Positions 6,785 through 8,550 of a DNA stretch of 8,550 bases are shown here, piece after piece; position 1 is the stretch's first letter; every line of letters starts with the position of its first letter. Under the pieces are notes generated by a model. That model was not told where the DNA came from. It was given only the letters and a program-made list of their open reading frames with translations, and searched no databases. The translations under genes were made by a program, and so were the position numbers. Source of the DNA: Kiritimatiellia bacterium (lineage in GTDB: Bacteria > Verrucomicrobiota > Kiritimatiellia > RFP12 > UBA1067); the NCBI GenBank assembly GCA_017629455.1, contig JAGBXE010000087.1, positions 1-8,550 of the forward strand, in the 5' to 3' direction.

Positions 6785-7464
6785 GCGTGGCGATAGCTCC
6801 GTGGTCGCGTACAAGCCATATTGTGACATGGCTTACGCCCGAGGGCAAGGTTGTAACCGTTGCCAAGGGCGCAGTAAGGCCTAAAAGTTTTCTGCTCGGC
6901 CAGTACGATCTAAACTATACGTGCGAGATAGTTTACTACGCCCGCGCCAAAGGCGAAGTCCACGCGCTACGTTCGGCAGCGCAGCTTTTGCGGCGTGACG
7001 GCTTGCGCGACGATTACCGCGCGCTTGCCCTTGCCGGGTACTTTAGGCGCCTAGCAAGTTCGTTTGCGCCTCATGGGAGCGATGCGAAAGAATGGTACGA
7101 CCTTCTTAACTCTTCGCTTGACAAGCTTGCGGACGGTGAAGGTAGCCAAACTAATGAAAAGTCGAATTTGCAAATTCTTAGAATGTTGCAATTTGAGCTT
7201 AAATCATTACGGTTATTGGGGCTTTCTTCAGAGATTGAAGCGGCAAGCGGCAGTATAACACTTTCCGGAGAAAGGCGTATGCCGGTATCTAGCGAGGTTG
7301 CCGCGTTCTTCCGCGACCCTACAAGGCCGTTAAAAAATCAGCAGATCCTACTTGACGCGGCAAGGGTAATTGGTGTATTCTATAAGTTCCATGCGGACTG
7401 CGCCTGCGATGTGCGTAGGACGGTTCTGGCAATGATAGGCAAAACCAAGGAAGGTTTAGGTTAG
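6751..7464 (+). CDS. recO: DNA repair protein RecO
   Basis: A 237-residue protein, the usual RecO length. RecO works with RecR (and RecF) to load RecA onto SSB-coated single strands in gap repair. The N-terminal OB fold (about 1-80) shows family motifs: EAICVAIAPWSRTSHIV at 9-25, LTPEGKVVTVAKGA at 28-41, RPKS at 43-46, a YDLNYTCEIVYY strand near 52-63 and the ALRSAAQLL segment at 72-80. The rest is helical, with LRDDYRALALAGYF (85-98) and the C-terminal helices. The zinc-finger cysteines seen in some RecO proteins are absent; only a CAC (217-219) occurs near the end. The ATG at 6751 follows dnaB by 19 bp and has no recognisable ribosome binding site, so coupling to dnaB translation is likely. 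The stop is 3 bp before the isomerase gene. The family call rests on N-terminal motif resemblance and length. Confidence 0.85.
   Translation: MAGETITSEAICVAIAPWSRTSHIVTWLTPEGKVVTVAKGAVRPKSFLLGQYDLNYTCEIVYYARAKGEVHALRSAAQLLRRDGLRDDYRALALAGYFRRLASSFAPHGSDAKEWYDLLNSSLDKLADGEGSQTNEKSNLQILRMLQFELKSLRLLGLSSEIEAASGSITLSGERRMPVSSEVAAFFRDPTRPLKNQQILLDAARVIGVFYKFHADCACDVRRTVLAMIGKTKEGLG
7447..7460 (+). promoter_or_regulatory. Ribosome binding region of the parvulin lipoprotein gene, inside recO
   Basis: AAGGAAGG (7447-7454) and AGG (7458-7460) lie in the last recO codons, 13 and 7 bases before the ATG at 7468. This double purine tract supports that start and couples the gene to recO. Confidence 0.5.
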
Positions 7465-7467
7465 ATT

Positions 7468-8550
7468 ATGAATATTAAAACGGCAGTGGCGGCGGTATTG
7501 ACCGGGGTTGCCGTCGCGGGTTGCGATGGCGGGAAGGAAAAGGCGAATGACGGCTGCGGAACGTGCTGCAGCGATGAAGTCGCCGTTACAGTAAACGGTA
7601 AGTCGCTTAAGAAGTGCGATCTTGATGCCGATGTTGAGAAGGTCATCAAGGCTCAAGGCGACAAGATCCCCGAAGCTCAGCGTGCGTATGCTCGTCAGAT
7701 GATTGAAAATCAGCTTGTGCAGGGCTTTGTCGTTGAGAATGTCCTTGTTGCAAAGGCTAAAGAGCTTGGTTTTGTCGTCACTGAAGCCGACAAGAAGGCT
7801 CGCGAAGACGAGTACGCTAAAAGCGCAGCCAATGCGCCTGGCGCTCCCAAGACGATCGCCGAGTTCATCAAGAAGTTCCCCCTTGGCGAGAAGCGTGGTC
7901 TTGCAGAATTCGAAAATGGCATTTTGATCGACAAGATGATCAAGGCCGAACAGGCCAAGATGCCCAAGGTTGATTATTCTGCCGAGGCCAAGAAGACGAT
8001 TGATAACATCGTTTCGAACAACGCTAACGTTGCTTCTTCCGAGGCCGCAGCGCTTGCGAAGATCAAAGGTTTCAAGGCCGAGATTGCAAAGGCAAAGGAT
8101 ATTCCTGCTAAGTTTGCCGAGATTGCAAAGGCAAACTCGATGTGTCCTTCGTCAGCTAAGGGTGGCGACCTTAACGAGTTTACTCCCGGCCAGATGGTCA
8201 AGGAGTTCGATCAGGTTGCGTTCTCGCTTCCTGTCGGCAAGGTGTCCGATCCTGTGAAGACGCAGTTCGGCTACCACCTTATTCTTGTCACGAGCAAGAC
8301 TCCTGCTGTTGAAGCAAAGGGCGATACGCCTGCTGCTCCTGCGAAGGTCCGTGCTAGCCACATTCTTATCAAGACCGACAGCGTCCGTCCTGTGCCGAAG
8401 GCCGACGAGGTTGTCACCGCTCTTAAGAAGCAGGCTGAAGGCAACTTCTCGCGCGAGTTCGTGATGAAGCTTATCGGCGAAGCGAAAATCGAGGCGAGCG
8501 ATGCTTTCAAGCACATTCTGCCGCGTTCGGCCGCCAAGCCTGCCGAAAAG
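7468..8550 (+). CDS. Peptidyl-prolyl cis-trans isomerase lipoprotein, parvulin/PrsA-SurA type, with unusual domain order (3' end outside window)
   Basis: The frame is open for 361 codons to the window edge. Signal peptide 1-18 ends in lipobox VAGC with Cys19; Asp at +2 would favour inner-membrane retention by the E. coli rule. A Cys-rich linker follows (C30, C33, C34), then a SurA/PrsA-like N-terminal chaperone region (about 38-170) opening with VAVTVNGKSL. The parvulin body spans about 196-278 and closely matches E. coli PpiC: SMCPSSAKGGDL at 224-235, PGQMVKEFDQVAF, then QFGYHLILV with H270; C226 matches PpiC Cys40. The opening strand with the first catalytic His is not seen before this body, but an ASHILIKT strand (H298) occurs after it, behind a Pro/Ala linker. 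A helical segment resembling the C-terminal helix of PrsA-type chaperones follows (about 329-342). Codon use is strongly biased compared with recO, suggesting high expression. Start supported by purine tracts at 7447-7460. Confidence 0.88.
   Translation, partial: MNIKTAVAAVLTGVAVAGCDGGKEKANDGCGTCCSDEVAVTVNGKSLKKCDLDADVEKVIKAQGDKIPEAQRAYARQMIENQLVQGFVVENVLVAKAKELGFVVTEADKKAREDEYAKSAANAPGAPKTIAEFIKKFPLGEKRGLAEFENGILIDKMIKAEQAKMPKVDYSAEAKKTIDNIVSNNANVASSEAAALAKIKGFKAEIAKAKDIPAKFAEIAKANSMCPSSAKGGDLNEFTPGQMVKEFDQVAFSLPVGKVSDPVKTQFGYHLILVTSKTPAVEAKGDTPAAPAKVRASHILIKTDSVRPVPKADEVVTALKKQAEGNFSREFVMKLIGEAKIEASDAFKHILPRSAAKPAEK
8077..8096 (+). repeat. First copy of an exact 20-bp in-frame direct repeat
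   Basis: Identical to 8116-8135, offset 39 bp (13 codons), inside the parvulin gene. It encodes AEIAKA plus a Lys codon start and marks a likely helix duplication just before the parvulin body. Confidence 0.8.
8116..8135 (+). repeat. Second copy of the exact 20-bp in-frame direct repeat
   Basis: Identical to 8077-8096. This copy encodes the AEIAKAN segment that aligns with the LAKKHS helix end of E. coli PpiC, so it is probably the ancestral one. Confidence 0.8.

Noticed and set aside
7703..8257. Plus-strand frames at 7703-7927 and 7970-8257 with Arg/Leu/Ser-rich products
   Set aside because: Out-of-frame shadows of the parvulin gene, with low-complexity composition and no ribosome binding site or domain.
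8152..8537. Minus-strand open frames of 120 and 88 residues near the window end
   Set aside because: They lie opposite the parvulin gene, which has clear family motifs and strong codon bias. Its biased codons explain the open antisense frames.

Overview
This window is a fully coding, one-direction stretch of a bacterial chromosome. All eight genes lie on the + strand, with gaps of only 3 to 46 bp. No stretch over 300 bp lacks a gene, and I see no convincing terminator, tRNA, rRNA, CRISPR array, transposase or phage gene. By eye the base composition is close to half G+C. The proteins look like those of the PVC group, in the Lentisphaerota/Kiritimatiellota/Verrucomicrobiota range. Supporting traits are a Bacteroidetes-like ParE, a DnaB with an insertion behind Walker A, a lipoprotein form of a sugar isomerase, and a pectin-type beta-propeller. 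This placement is an inference from remembered family resemblance and has not been tested.

Layout: (1) the 3' end of a TolB/oligogalacturonate-lyase-like beta-propeller gene (2-427); (2) parE, topoisomerase IV subunit B (431-2275); (3) an SDR oxidoreductase (2295-3101); (4) a mandelate racemase/enolase-superfamily sugar-acid dehydratase with a GTG start (3148-4314); (5) a lipoprotein with a xylose-isomerase-like TIM barrel (4341-5210); (6) dnaB, replicative helicase (5241-6731); (7) recO (6751-7464); (8) the 5' part of a parvulin-type peptidyl-prolyl isomerase lipoprotein (7468 to the window end, still open).

Two themes are interleaved. Genes 1, 3, 4 and 5 suggest breakdown of uronate- or aldonate-type sugars: a propeller that may act on oligo-uronides, an NAD(P)-dependent dehydrogenase, an acid-sugar dehydratase and a sugar isomerase/epimerase. 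Genes 2, 6 and 7 are DNA topology, replication and repair functions, and gene 8 is an envelope folding factor. Tight spacing and ribosome-binding sites inside or just after preceding genes suggest cotranscription, but this is not shown.

The observation most worth checking is in gene 8. Its parvulin domain has the usual body and final His strand, but the His-containing strand that normally opens a parvulin fold appears after the domain. That suggests a circular permutation or a truncated second domain. Next in interest are a Leu in place of the near-invariant Asp of the ParE Toprim EGDSAGG motif, and the mixing of sugar and replication genes. I found no clear sign of a wholly new multi-gene system.
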